A DNA stretch of 64,000 nt. It comes from Jeotgalibacillus sp. ET6. GTDB taxonomy: Bacteria > Bacillota > Bacilli > Bacillales > Jeotgalibacillaceae. Positions 53,458 through 61,820 of this stretch are shown here, in pieces. The stretch covers positions 62,001-126,000 of the forward strand of contig NZ_JARUIU010000002.1 in assembly GCF_029667115.1 (NCBI RefSeq). Reading direction: 5' to 3'. How positions within the stretch are numbered: the first letter of the stretch is position 1; every line of letters starts with the position of its first letter. Made by a program: the position numbers and the translations under genes. Under the pieces are notes generated by a model. It saw nothing but the letters and a program-made list of their open reading frames with translations. It was not told where the DNA came from and ran no database searches.

Positions 53458-54459
53458 ATGTTTGCTAAAGATATTGGGATTGACCTCGGAACAGCCAACC
53501 TGCTGATTCATGTTAAAGGAAAAGGAATTGTATTAAATGAACCGTCTGTTGTAGCTATTGATAAAAATACCAATCGCGTGCTTGCTGTAGGTGAAGAGGC
53601 TCGCAATATGGTAGGGAGAACCCCTGGAAACATCGTTGCCATCCGTCCGCTGAAAGATGGGGTTATTGCAGATTTTGATGTGACAGAAGCGATGCTTAAG
53701 CATTTTATCAACAAGCTGAACGTAAAAGGATTTTTATCTAAGCCGCGCATTTTAATCTGCTGCCCTACAAATATCACGAGTGTTGAACAAAAAGCGATCC
53801 GTGAAGCAGCAGAAAAAAGCGGCGGCAAAAAAGTGTTTCTTGAAGAAGAACCAAAAGTTGCTGCAATTGGCGCCGGAATGGACATTTTTCAGCCCAGCGG
53901 CAATATGGTCGTAGATATCGGCGGCGGAACAACAGATGTAGCTGTCCTTTCAATGGGGGACATTGTCACCTCTTCATCGATCAAAATGGCAGGCGATCAA
54001 TTTGACGCAGACATCTTAAACTATGTAAAAAAAGAGTACAAGCTTCTTATTGGTGAGCGTACTGCAGAAAATATTAAGGTAAATATCGCTACAGTTTTTC
54101 CGGATTCGCGTCATGAAGAACTCGAGATTCGCGGACGGGATATGGTCAGCGGACTGCCGCGCACCATTACGATTACATCCAGCGAAGTTGAAGGCGCACT
54201 TCGTGAATCCATCTCCGTTATTGTGCAGGCTGCGAAAAACGTGCTGGAAAAAACACCTCCTGAGCTGTCAGCGGATATTATTGACCGCGGTGTCATTCTG
54301 ACAGGAGGCGGAGCGCTTCTTCACGGAATCGATCAGCTTCTTGCAGAAGAATTGAAAGTTCCTGTATTTGTTGCAGAAAATCCAATGGATTGTGTGGCGA
54401 TCGGTACAGGCGTAATGCTTGAAAATATCGACAAAATCCCTCACCGCCGCATTGGCTGA
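53458..54459 (+). CDS. mbl: MreB-like cell shape protein Mbl
   Basis: This protein of 333 residues is a bacterial actin that moves with the elongasome and directs lateral wall synthesis. Phosphate loops DIGIDLGTANLLIH and VDIGGGTTDVAVLS and adenosine motif LTGGGALLHG are in place. Position between spoIIID and flhO marks it as Mbl rather than MreB or MreBH. ATG at 53458 after AGAAGGGAG. Confidence 0.95.
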   Translation: MFAKDIGIDLGTANLLIHVKGKGIVLNEPSVVAIDKNTNRVLAVGEEARNMVGRTPGNIVAIRPLKDGVIADFDVTEAMLKHFINKLNVKGFLSKPRILICCPTNITSVEQKAIREAAEKSGGKKVFLEEEPKVAAIGAGMDIFQPSGNMVVDIGGGTTDVAVLSMGDIVTSSSIKMAGDQFDADILNYVKKEYKLLIGERTAENIKVNIATVFPDSRHEELEIRGRDMVSGLPRTITITSSEVEGALRESISVIVQAAKNVLEKTPPELSADIIDRGVILTGGGALLHGIDQLLAEELKVPVFVAENPMDCVAIGTGVMLENIDKIPHRRIG

Positions 54460-54477
54460 TAAACGATAGCGAAAAGG

Positions 54478-54519
54478 CTGGTTTTTGTTTGTCCATCTAA
54501 TGTCGGATAAACAAAAACC
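54478..54519 (+). other. Strong hairpin in the mbl-flhO gap
   Basis: GGTTTTTGTTTGTCC pairs with GGATAAACAAAAACC (one bulge) around ATCTAATGTC. No T-run follows, but the arm itself contains TTTTTGTTTGT. It may end or stabilise the mbl mRNA. Confidence 0.6.
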
Positions 54520-54599
54520 ATCCCGAATAGCCATCCACATTTCGACAGAACCAAGGTATAATAGGATAGGCTCGTAAGCTTTTCCCGAGCACGTCCATC

Positions 54600-54626
54600 T
54601 AAACAAATCTGTAAAATGACCGATAC
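54600..54626 (+). promoter_or_regulatory. sigma-D promoter of flhO
   Basis: TAAA (54600-54603), 15 bp, ACCGATAC (54619-54626) against the sigma-D consensus TAAA-N15-GCCGATAT. flhO-flhP is a sigma-D operon in B. subtilis. Confidence 0.65.
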
Positions 54627-54787
54627 ATAAAGAGCCGCCGTTTTTAACAAAGAGGCTTTGCTGCAGTGCCCGACTAGCGATTTCAGTGGAGCGATTCGTG
54701 AGAATAAAGGCACGAATTAGTGAAAAAATATCCATCAGCCCGAATAGGCAGGTCCTAAAATACGTGAGCTATCCAAGAGGTGAAGAA

Positions 54788-55627
54788 ATGTTTAGAGGAT
54801 TTTACACAGTTGCGACCGGAATGATCGCACAACAAAGAAAAACAGAAATGCTGACCAATAATATGTCCAATGTGAATACACCCGGCTTCAAGGCGGACCA
54901 ATCCTCCATGAGAGCTTTTCCCGACATGCTGCTATCAAGCCTTGGCGAATCAAAGATACCATCCCAAAATGGAGGAACTCTGTCAAACAGCCCAGTCGTC
55001 GGCGCTTTGAACACGGGTGTATATATGCAGGAGACCATGCCGCATTTTACACAGGGAGATGTTAGAGAGACCGGTTTATCAACCGACATGGCCCTTGTTC
55101 AAGGGAATATGCCGATCAATGAAGACACTGGAAGAGCAGGAGCCATCTTTTTTGCCCTTGAAAATGAAGATGGAGCGGACCGTTTTACCAGAAACGGAAA
55201 TTTTACGCTTGATGGACAAGGGTTTTTAACGTCCTCTGAGGGGTATTATGTACTTGATGAAGCGGGAAACCGCATTGAATTGCAGAACGACCGGTTCACT
55301 ATTCAGGAAAATGGTGCGGTGACACAAGACGGACAGAACGTGGCAAGAATCGGTGTCTCATATTCGGAAGACCCGATGAACCTGATTAAAGAAGGAAACG
55401 GTCTCTTAAGGGCACCTGATGGCGCAGTGCTTGAAAATGCCTATAATAGTGAAGAAATCTCCTTTTCAGTTTCGCAGGGTTCTCTCGAAAGGTCCAATGT
55501 GGACAGCGCCCGCACGATGACGGATATGATGACGTCCTACCGGGCATTTGAAGCCAACCAAAAGGTCCTGCAGGCATATGACCGCAGCATGGAAAAAGCG
55601 GTAAATGAAGTCGGACGGGTGAACTAA
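54788..55627 (+). CDS. flhO: Flagellar basal-body rod/hook protein FlhO
   Basis: This protein of 279 residues is FlgG/FlgF-like. The N-terminal rod signature is GMIAQQRKTEMLTNNMSNVNTPGFK and the C-terminal coil SRTMTDMMTSYRAFEANQKVLQAYDRSMEKAVNEVG-like segment (from about 245) packs in the rod. It builds the distal rod with FlhP. AAGAGGTGAAG precedes the ATG at 54788; the in-frame ATG at 54686 is upstream of family similarity. Confidence 0.95.
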   Translation: MFRGFYTVATGMIAQQRKTEMLTNNMSNVNTPGFKADQSSMRAFPDMLLSSLGESKIPSQNGGTLSNSPVVGALNTGVYMQETMPHFTQGDVRETGLSTDMALVQGNMPINEDTGRAGAIFFALENEDGADRFTRNGNFTLDGQGFLTSSEGYYVLDEAGNRIELQNDRFTIQENGAVTQDGQNVARIGVSYSEDPMNLIKEGNGLLRAPDGAVLENAYNSEEISFSVSQGSLERSNVDSARTMTDMMTSYRAFEANQKVLQAYDRSMEKAVNEVGRVN

Positions 55628-55650
55628 ATGCATTTGAAGGAGGATGTTTT

Positions 55651-56487
55651 ATGATCCGCACAATGGTAACAGCCACAAATACAATGGGACAGCTGCAAAA
55701 GCAGCTCGACATGATTTCAAATAATATTGCCAATTCCTCTACAACCGGCTACAAGCAGACTACCGCGTCTTTTAATTCTTTGCTGACACAGCAGGTGCAA
55801 AATCAGCGCGGCGACACAGCAGAACGTTTGACACCACCTGGAGTACGTATGGGGAATGGAGCAAGAATCGCTCAATCACAGCTTCTCGGACAGCAGGGCA
55901 GTCTTCAGCGAAGCGACCGCCCTCTGGACTTTGCGTTCAATACGGAAAACCAGTATTTTAAGGTACTCGTTCAGGATGCAGAGGGCAACACAGAGCAGAA
56001 CTTTACCCGTAAAGGCGATTTTTTCTTTTCCCCCATTAACAACGACGAAGTGATGCTTGTGGACGGACAGGGAAATGCCATCCTTAATCAAAACGATCAA
56101 ATCATCACATTGGATGGACCTGTAAATGACATTCAGCTTAGAGACAACGGTGTACTCGCTGTGAATGCAAACGGCACTGAACAGCTGGTCGAGCTTGGAA
56201 TTGTTGATCTCCAGCGACCGCAGCTGATGGACCGCGTCTCAAGTGTTTATCTGGGTATGCCGGACAATCTTGATGAACTTGGCGTGGAGCCGGGGGAAAT
56301 CATGGTCCAGCTTGAAGGAGCATTACGCGGCGGGATTGGACTTGAACAGGGAGCGCTGGAGCAATCCAATGTGGACCTTTCTCAATCCTTTACCGACCTG
56401 ATAGAGGTACAAAGAAATTACCAGTTTCATTCAAGAGCGATTTCGATTTCAGATCAGATGTCAGGTCTTGTGAACGGAATGCGTTAA
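55651..56487 (+). CDS. flhP: Flagellar basal-body rod/hook protein FlhP
   Basis: This protein of 278 residues has the same fold as FlhO: N-terminal LQKQLDMISNNIANSSTTGYKQ and C-terminal ALEQSNVDLSQSFTDLIEVQRNYQFHSRAIS. In B. subtilis FlhP is the rod cap-proximal piece needed for hook formation. AAGGAGG precedes the ATG. It lies 23 bp after flhO. Confidence 0.95.
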   Translation: MIRTMVTATNTMGQLQKQLDMISNNIANSSTTGYKQTTASFNSLLTQQVQNQRGDTAERLTPPGVRMGNGARIAQSQLLGQQGSLQRSDRPLDFAFNTENQYFKVLVQDAEGNTEQNFTRKGDFFFSPINNDEVMLVDGQGNAILNQNDQIITLDGPVNDIQLRDNGVLAVNANGTEQLVELGIVDLQRPQLMDRVSSVYLGMPDNLDELGVEPGEIMVQLEGALRGGIGLEQGALEQSNVDLSQSFTDLIEVQRNYQFHSRAISISDQMSGLVNGMR

Positions 56488-56500
56488 AGGAGATTTTAAA

Positions 56501-56785
56501 ATGAAAAAGACCCCCAGGCTAACCAAAGAAGAAAAAGTGAAAGCAAAGCAGGAGAAAGCGGCAGCGAAAAAAGAAAATAGCAGCGGCACTACGCCAAGAT
56601 GGGTACAGGTCCGTCTATTGCCGATTTTTGTCCGTGTAATCATTGTAGTGGTCCTTGCTGCAGGATGCTTGCTGCTTGGTCTTATGGTCGGCTACGGAGT
56701 GATTGGTGACGGAAACCCCCAGGATGCGCTTAAGAAAGAAACCTGGACGCACATTATGGATATCGTCACAAAAGATACTGAATAA
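56501..56785 (+). CDS. Small RNA-polymerase-beta-associated type membrane protein (EpuA family)
   Basis: This protein of 94 residues has a highly basic N-terminus (RLTKEEKVKAKQEKAAAKKE), then RWVQVRLLPIFVRVIIVVVLAAGCLLLGLMVGYGVIGDG with a single membrane helix. The family (Pfam EpuA) is often mislabelled 'RNA polymerase subunit beta' because a related domain is fused to RpoB in some organisms. Its function is not established. Next to flhOP and fabZ as in many Bacillales. Confidence 0.85.
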   Translation: MKKTPRLTKEEKVKAKQEKAAAKKENSSGTTPRWVQVRLLPIFVRVIIVVVLAAGCLLLGLMVGYGVIGDGNPQDALKKETWTHIMDIVTKDTE

Positions 56786-56815
56786 TACAATCTGCTTTAA
56801 TCAGGAGGAAACGGC

Positions 56816-57238
56816 ATGCTGAATACACAACAAATCAAAGAAATTATTCCACATCGCTATCCATTTTTACTGATCGATAAAATCATTGAAATTGATGAAG
56901 GCAAGCGGGCTGTAGGCATTAAGAATGTAACGGCGAACGAAGAATTTTTCAATGGTCATTTTCCGGATTACCCGGTTATGCCAGGCGTACTGATTGTAGA
57001 AGCACTTGCTCAGACAGGCGCGGTTGCGATGCTCAAGCAGGAAGAATATAAGGGGAAACTGGCTTTTTTTGCCGGTATTGATAACTGCCGGTTCAAACGT
57101 CAGGTAAAACCGGGGGATCAGCTGCGTCTTGAAGTGGAAATTGTCCGCTTTAAAGGGCCGATTGGCAAAGGGAAAGCAACGGCAACAGTTGACGGCGAAG
57201 TAGCCTGCGAAACAGAAATCACATTCGCAATAAAATAA
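56816..57238 (+). CDS. fabZ: 3-hydroxyacyl-ACP dehydratase
   Basis: This hot-dog-fold enzyme of 140 residues removes water from 3-hydroxyacyl-ACP in fatty acid elongation. Catalytic His and Glu lie in [34 protein letters not shown] is the usual start. AGGAGG precedes the ATG. B. subtilis YwpB. Confidence 0.97.
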   Translation: MLNTQQIKEIIPHRYPFLLIDKIIEIDEGKRAVGIKNVTANEEFFNGHFPDYPVMPGVLIVEALAQTGAVAMLKQEEYKGKLAFFAGIDNCRFKRQVKPGDQLRLEVEIVRFKGPIGKGKATATVDGEVACETEITFAIK

Positions 57239-57246
57239 TTTAAACG

Positions 57247-57283
57247 GACGAAAGCGTCAGGAAAGACGGGTGCTTTCGTCTTT
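57247..57283 (+). terminator. fabZ terminator
   Basis: GACGAAAGC (57247-57255) pairs with GCTTTCGTC (57272-57280), then TTTATT. Confidence 0.8.
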
Positions 57284-57383
57284 ATTATGTCCTGTTAAAC
57301 ATACATAATCCCTCTTTCTCTGGAGAAACTACGTGAAGACCGGACACCTGGTCATCAATCCAATTGAAAGGAGAGGGACACAC

Positions 57384-57695
57384 ATGAATAAGTTTCTTAA
57401 AATCACTGCAGGTTCTTTGCTTGCAGCAGCATTGATGGTTGGCTGTAACATGGACGACAATGCACGTGACGACAATGCCAACGAATCCATGATGGATGAT
57501 GCGGTAAACGAAACCAACAACGTACTTGACCGTGAAACAGAAGACATGGATATGATGGAAGACAAAGACCAGAATTCGTTAAACGAGAACATTGAAGAAA
57601 ATGATAATGGCATCGTGGATGACGAAGATGGAAACAGAGAAGACGCAATTGAAGAAAAGAAAGACCGTGAAGATCGCGACAACCGCGACGAGTAA
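57384..57695 (+). CDS. Acidic lipoprotein of unknown function
   Basis: This protein of 103 residues has signal MNKFLKITAGSLLAAALMVGC with lipobox LMVGC (Cys21). The mature 83 residues are almost only Asp, Glu, Asn, Met, Arg and Lys (NMDDNARDDNANESMMDD and so on), predicted disordered. Function unknown; a metal- or wall-associated role is guesswork. AAAGGAGAGGG precedes the ATG; it has its own terminator, so it is a single-gene unit. Confidence 0.8.
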   Translation: MNKFLKITAGSLLAAALMVGCNMDDNARDDNANESMMDDAVNETNNVLDRETEDMDMMEDKDQNSLNENIEENDNGIVDDEDGNREDAIEEKKDREDRDNRDE

Positions 57696-57708
57696 TGGAT
57701 CACGATCA

Positions 57709-57736
57709 AAAGGCCGGCATCTGCCGGCCTTTTTTC
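57709..57736 (+). terminator. Terminator of the acidic lipoprotein gene
   Basis: AAAAGGCCGGC, ATCT, GCCGGCCTTTTTT. The A-run before it means it can also serve the converging ywpF. Confidence 0.95.
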
Positions 57737-57775
57737 TATGAGGATATACATATGCTCGGAAATGGATTATCTGGT

Positions 57776-58204
57776 TCAGCTCTTTTTCAGTCTTGGTCGT
57801 TCCTTCATCTGTGTACGAAACTCATGCAGCAGTTCGTTCCCGGTTAAATCAGACTTCGAGACCAGATGATCAAGCAGATTCTCGGCGTATTCGTTTCGCT
57901 GATTACGAAGGTTTCCTGTGAAAAGCACACTGATTTTATCTCCAATATGACGCACATTATGGACGTGGGCGTAAAAAGACGCAGGATCATTTTTTTCGCT
58001 TGAAATAACAGCTAGAACCTCTAAGTCTTCTCGATTTTGCTGGGCATTCTTAAAATAATCGAGCTCGGTGTCTTCTAAAAAAGCTTCGAGGATCCACGTT
58101 TGTTTATCATCTTCCTTGTTGATAATTAAGCCGTCAAAAAGGTGAAAGGAACGAACCGAGTCTTCCTCGGCAATCTTCAGATTTACAAGCTTAAACGTCT
58201 TCAT
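57776..58204 (-). CDS. ywpF: YwpF-like family protein
   Basis: This protein of 142 residues starts MKTFKLVNLKIAEEDSVRSF and has a beta-rich N-terminal half (LFDGLIINKEDDKQTWILEAFLE) and a helical charged C-terminus. The YwpF family is found only in Bacillales and has no known function. Its place just before ssbB matches B. subtilis. AGAAGGAGG precedes the ATG on the minus strand. Confidence 0.88.
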   Translation of the reverse strand: MKTFKLVNLKIAEEDSVRSFHLFDGLIINKEDDKQTWILEAFLEDTELDYFKNAQQNREDLEVLAVISSEKNDPASFYAHVHNVRHIGDKISVLFTGNLRNQRNEYAENLLDHLVSKSDLTGNELLHEFRTQMKERPRLKKS

Positions 58205-58333
58205 CCTAAAGCCTCCTTCTAACTTTTATATGCTTTATTATAGCATATTGGCTGCGGCTGAAAAAAAGCTAAAACGCATTCTTTTCCATTTTCCTCATAG
58301 CGTTAAGGTAAAAAGACCTAAAATAGTCAGAAA

Positions 58334-58413
58334 AAAAGGATTTTTTTACTCCGATCTTCAGGGAGAATTCTCTCAAATCCCTATTTTACAACGTAGAAAC
58401 CGTGAAGTATGAT
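58334..58413 (+). promoter_or_regulatory. ssbB promoter with possible ComK boxes
   Basis: TTTACA (58385-58390), 17 bp, TATGAT (58408-58413). Upstream lies AAAA-N5-TTTT (58334-58346), a perfect ComK AT-box, and AAAT-N5-TTTT (58375-58387), one mismatch, overlaps the -35. The 28-bp gap is near but not equal to the known ComK spacings of 8, 18 or 31 bp. Confidence 0.45.
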
Positions 58414-58442
58414 GATCTCAGCCTTAAGAAAGGAGGAAAAAA

Positions 58443-58838
58443 ATGATAAATCATGTAACGCTTGTCGGACGATTAACGAAGGATCCGGACCTGAGAGCCA
58501 CACAGAACGGAAAATATGTTTTATCCGTCCAGATTGCCGTAAACCGTCCATTTAAAAATAATCAGGGCGAACAGGAAGCAGACTTTGTACGCTGTACAAT
58601 CTGGAACCGAACAGCTGAGTCCACGGCAAAATATTGTTCAAAAGGCTCGCTTGTCGGCGTTACAGGCAGAATTCAAACCAGTTCGTTTGAAAAAGAAGGA
58701 TCGAGACAATATGTCACGGAGGTCATTGCTGAATCCGTCCGATTTCTAGAGTCGAGACGCTCCTCATTTTCACCGGCTGAATCTCCAGCTCATTATCCTG
58801 CATCCAGTCAAACACTTCATGTAGAAACCTTTCAATAA
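58443..58838 (+). CDS. ssbB: Single-stranded DNA-binding protein, competence type
   Basis: This protein of 131 residues has one OB fold: MINHVTLVGRLTKDPDLRAT, DFVRCTIWNRTAESTAKYCSKGSLVGVTGRIQT. The C-terminus ends SSQTLHVETFQ and lacks the DDDIPF acidic tip that recruits replisome partners in SsbA. That short, tipless form and the locus mark SsbB (YwpH), which coats incoming DNA during transformation. AAAGGAGG precedes the ATG. Confidence 0.93.
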   Translation: MINHVTLVGRLTKDPDLRATQNGKYVLSVQIAVNRPFKNNQGEQEADFVRCTIWNRTAESTAKYCSKGSLVGVTGRIQTSSFEKEGSRQYVTEVIAESVRFLESRRSSFSPAESPAHYPASSQTLHVETFQ

Positions 58839-58950
58839 TCCCTGAACGATCCCCGCAACAGACCCTATACACATACTATACCCCGCCACACATCCGCACG
58901 CCCCTATTACTGGCAGCTCCTCCCCAGAGTGCCATCCATTCCTCTGCAAT

Positions 58951-58982
58951 AAAAAAGCCCCAGATGCTGTTCACTGGGGCTC
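58951..58982 (-). terminator. ywqA terminator
   Basis: Minus strand: AGCCCCAG (58975-58982 side) pairs with CTGGGGCT, then TTTTTT (58951-58956 side). It starts just after the ywqA stop. Confidence 0.88.
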
Positions 58983-58988
58983 CTCTCG

Positions 58989-61820
58989 TTATGGGGACAA
59001 TACCAGCAAATCCTCAAGCTCCTGATTTGAAAGCTCGGTGATCCACTGATCGCCTTTTATAATTTCCTCATTCAAGGATTGTTTTTTCTCAAGCATCAGA
59101 TCAATTTTTTCTTCTACGGTTCCAGAAGAAATAAATTTATGAACATGAACAAAACGCGTCTGCCCGATTCGGTATGCCCGGTCCGTAGCTTGATTTTCCA
59201 CTGCTGGATTCCACCAGCGGTCGTAGTGAATCACATGATTTGCAGCTGTCAGCGTTAAGCCGGTCCCTCCAGCCTTTAATGACAGAATAAAGATTGGGAA
59301 GGTTCCGTTTTGGAACTGCTCAACCATTTCATCCCGGCGATTTTTAGGCGTTGAGCCATTTAAGAAAGGAACATTAACGCCATATTTTTTCTCAAGTACG
59401 TCTTTGATCATATTGCCCATTGAAATGTACTGAGTGAAAATAATAGTGCCTTCTTCTGCTTCCATAATCTGCTCAACAAGATCCATCAGCTTAAGCATTT
59501 TTTCAGAACGCTCTGTTACATATTCAGGATCCGCTTCGCGTAGAAATAGCGCAGGATGATCGCACAGCTGCTTCAGCCGGTTCAGCATTTGCAGCACCAT
59601 GCCCTTGCGTTCAATGCCGCTTAAAGTAGGAAGCTTTTCAAGTGTATCTTTTACAAGCTGCTCATAAAGGGAGGCTTGTTCAGTGGTCAGCGGGCAGAAT
59701 TCTTTCTGCTCAATTTTCGCAGGAAGATTTAAGCCGACTGCCGGATCATTCTTTGTCCTGCGCAGCAGAAACGGGCGGATTCTACTTTGAAGCTTCTTAG
59801 TAAGCAGCTCAGAGCTGTCCCGTTCAATCGGCACGATATAGTGGTGACGGAAAGAAGCGAGCGAGCCAAGGTAGCCATGATTAATAAAATCAAAGATCGC
59901 CCAAAGCTCCGAAAGCCGGTTTTCCATTGGAGTACCCGTAAGCGCGATGTGATGCAGCCCCTGAAGCTGACGAATCGCTCTTGATTGCTTCGTATGCGGA
60001 TTCTTTATATTCTGTGCTTCATCGAGCGCGACAGAGGACCAGCGGATAGAGGTAAGCTCCTCCTGATCAGCATGACACAGCCCGTAGGAGGTCAGCACAA
60101 CGTCGGCCTTATCGATCGCAGAGGTAAAGCTATCCCCTTTAGCCCGGCTTGGTCCATAATGCAAATGAAGCGATAAAGAAGGAGCAAACCGTTCTATTTC
60201 TCTTTGCCAGTTTCCAAGGACAGAAGTCGGACAGACAATTAAAAACGGTGTCTCCAATTTTTCGGTCTTTTTCACGTGCAGCATGTATGAAATAAGCTGA
60301 ATGGTCTTCCCAAGCCCCATGTCATCCGCCAGACACGCGCCAAAGTGATTGGTGCGAAGAAAATGCATCCAGCTGTATCCTTGCTGCTGATAAGGGCGAA
60401 GCGTTCCCAATAATTCTTCAGGAGCAGGAATGAGCGGGATTTTTCCAACGTCATTTAATGTATCAAGCATCGCCTTCATCGAGCGGTTAAGCTGATACTG
60501 AATGCGGAGATCATCCTCTTCTGATTCTATTTCATGTCCTGCTGCCTGATCGAGTTCCTGCTCAAGCAGGTCACGCATCCGTATGCCGCGTTTTTTGGCA
60601 TCGGCCATGGCTTGCTGAATACGCATAATCAACGCGGGATCCAGTGCGATCCAATTGCCGTTTATCTGGATAAACCGTCTTTTTTCATTCACGAGATCAT
60701 TAAATTCATCATCAGTCATATCGCTGCCGTTAATGGAAACCTTCCAGTCATATTCCACAAGCGAATCGAGCCCGACAAAAGAAGGGCGGTAGCTGTGGTC
60801 GCCTTTAACCGCGGCTTTAAGCGCTACGTTAGACTGCTGAATAGATTTCCACCATGATGGCAGAAGAATCTCCACATCGAGCGCCAAAAGCTTTTGGCTG
60901 CCTTCTGTTAGGAACAGCCACGCACGTTCTTCCGACATTTCAGTTTGCCAGACACCTTCATCTTTTAAATAAGGGATCAGGCGCACCCAGCGTGACAATT
61001 CTTTCTCGATCTGAGCTTTTTCTCCCTTCCACCGGTCCGGAAGCGAACGCTCAAGCGGGAGTGCCAGGTTTAAATCATAGGTCCAGTCAGCCCGCCGCTG
61101 ATCACGAAGGAATGGCTGCATGGTCCACAGACCGTCCTCTGACATAGGCTCTTCAAATCGTATGCCGAAACGGTAAGGGGAAACGAGATCCTTTTCCTGC
61201 ACCCAATTGGCCCATTTTTCTTCATCAAAATAAATAGACAGATCTTCAGGCGTCAGGGCATGGTTTTCATTGAATATACGTTTGGCAAGTCCCTGGCTTC
61301 TGTGGTGATGCTCAAAAAAATACGTAATCGCCTGCTGATACCAGTCGTTCACCTGTTCCTTTGCTTCTTCTTGTATGGGAGTGGAATCTTCACCACTCAT
61401 ATCCGTCCACTCTTCCCAAAAATCATCGCCAAGAACCATTGAAAACGATTCTTCCGTTTCAGCATCACGGGGCTGCCATTCATTTAACCATTTGCCCTCT
61501 GTAATCCACTCAAAAAGAAGAGGTGCAGCATCATAGAAAAACTGTGCTGAGGGAGAAAAATCCCAATTTATACGCCCATGAAAGCTTGGCTGTGCTAAAA
61601 GAGTAAGAACCGCCCAGCTGTCGAGCACCACACTGTGATCGGAAGCATCCTCGTGCGTTTTCACCATTGTCCCGTGATAGCTTTCTTTATGCCATAAAAG
61701 AAGATGACGCTGCCAGGCATCAGGCTCCAGCAGCTCACCGTCTCGATTAATAACCTGAAGGGAAAAATGACCATTTGAAAGCTTTTGAACGTCGATCATT
61801 TTGTATTCACTCATCCACAT
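58989..61820 (-). CDS. ywqA: SNF2 family DEAD/DEAH-box helicase YwqA
   Basis: This protein of 943 residues has an N-terminal bacterial SNF2 extension (1-470), then the two-lobed Swi2/Snf2 motor: P-loop DDMGLGKT at 499-506, DEAQ box at 600-603, LTGTPMENRLSELW, and in lobe 2 SLKAGGTGLTLTAANHVIHY and ATDRAYRIGQ. It is an ATP-driven DNA translocase likely acting on protein-DNA complexes; a role with RNA polymerase or repair is possible. It overlaps ywqB by 14 bp. AAGGGGG is ten bases before the ATG at 61820. Confidence 0.95.
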   Translation of the reverse strand: MWMSEYKMIDVQKLSNGHFSLQVINRDGELLEPDAWQRHLLLWHKESYHGTMVKTHEDASDHSVVLDSWAVLTLLAQPSFHGRINWDFSPSAQFFYDAAPLLFEWITEGKWLNEWQPRDAETEESFSMVLGDDFWEEWTDMSGEDSTPIQEEAKEQVNDWYQQAITYFFEHHHRSQGLAKRIFNENHALTPEDLSIYFDEEKWANWVQEKDLVSPYRFGIRFEEPMSEDGLWTMQPFLRDQRRADWTYDLNLALPLERSLPDRWKGEKAQIEKELSRWVRLIPYLKDEGVWQTEMSEERAWLFLTEGSQKLLALDVEILLPSWWKSIQQSNVALKAAVKGDHSYRPSFVGLDSLVEYDWKVSINGSDMTDDEFNDLVNEKRRFIQINGNWIALDPALIMRIQQAMADAKKRGIRMRDLLEQELDQAAGHEIESEEDDLRIQYQLNRSMKAMLDTLNDVGKIPLIPAPEELLGTLRPYQQQGYSWMHFLRTNHFGACLADDMGLGKTIQLISYMLHVKKTEKLETPFLIVCPTSVLGNWQREIERFAPSLSLHLHYGPSRAKGDSFTSAIDKADVVLTSYGLCHADQEELTSIRWSSVALDEAQNIKNPHTKQSRAIRQLQGLHHIALTGTPMENRLSELWAIFDFINHGYLGSLASFRHHYIVPIERDSSELLTKKLQSRIRPFLLRRTKNDPAVGLNLPAKIEQKEFCPLTTEQASLYEQLVKDTLEKLPTLSGIERKGMVLQMLNRLKQLCDHPALFLREADPEYVTERSEKMLKLMDLVEQIMEAEEGTIIFTQYISMGNMIKDVLEKKYGVNVPFLNGSTPKNRRDEMVEQFQNGTFPIFILSLKAGGTGLTLTAANHVIHYDRWWNPAVENQATDRAYRIGQTRFVHVHKFISSGTVEEKIDLMLEKKQSLNEEIIKGDQWITELSNQELEDLLVLSP

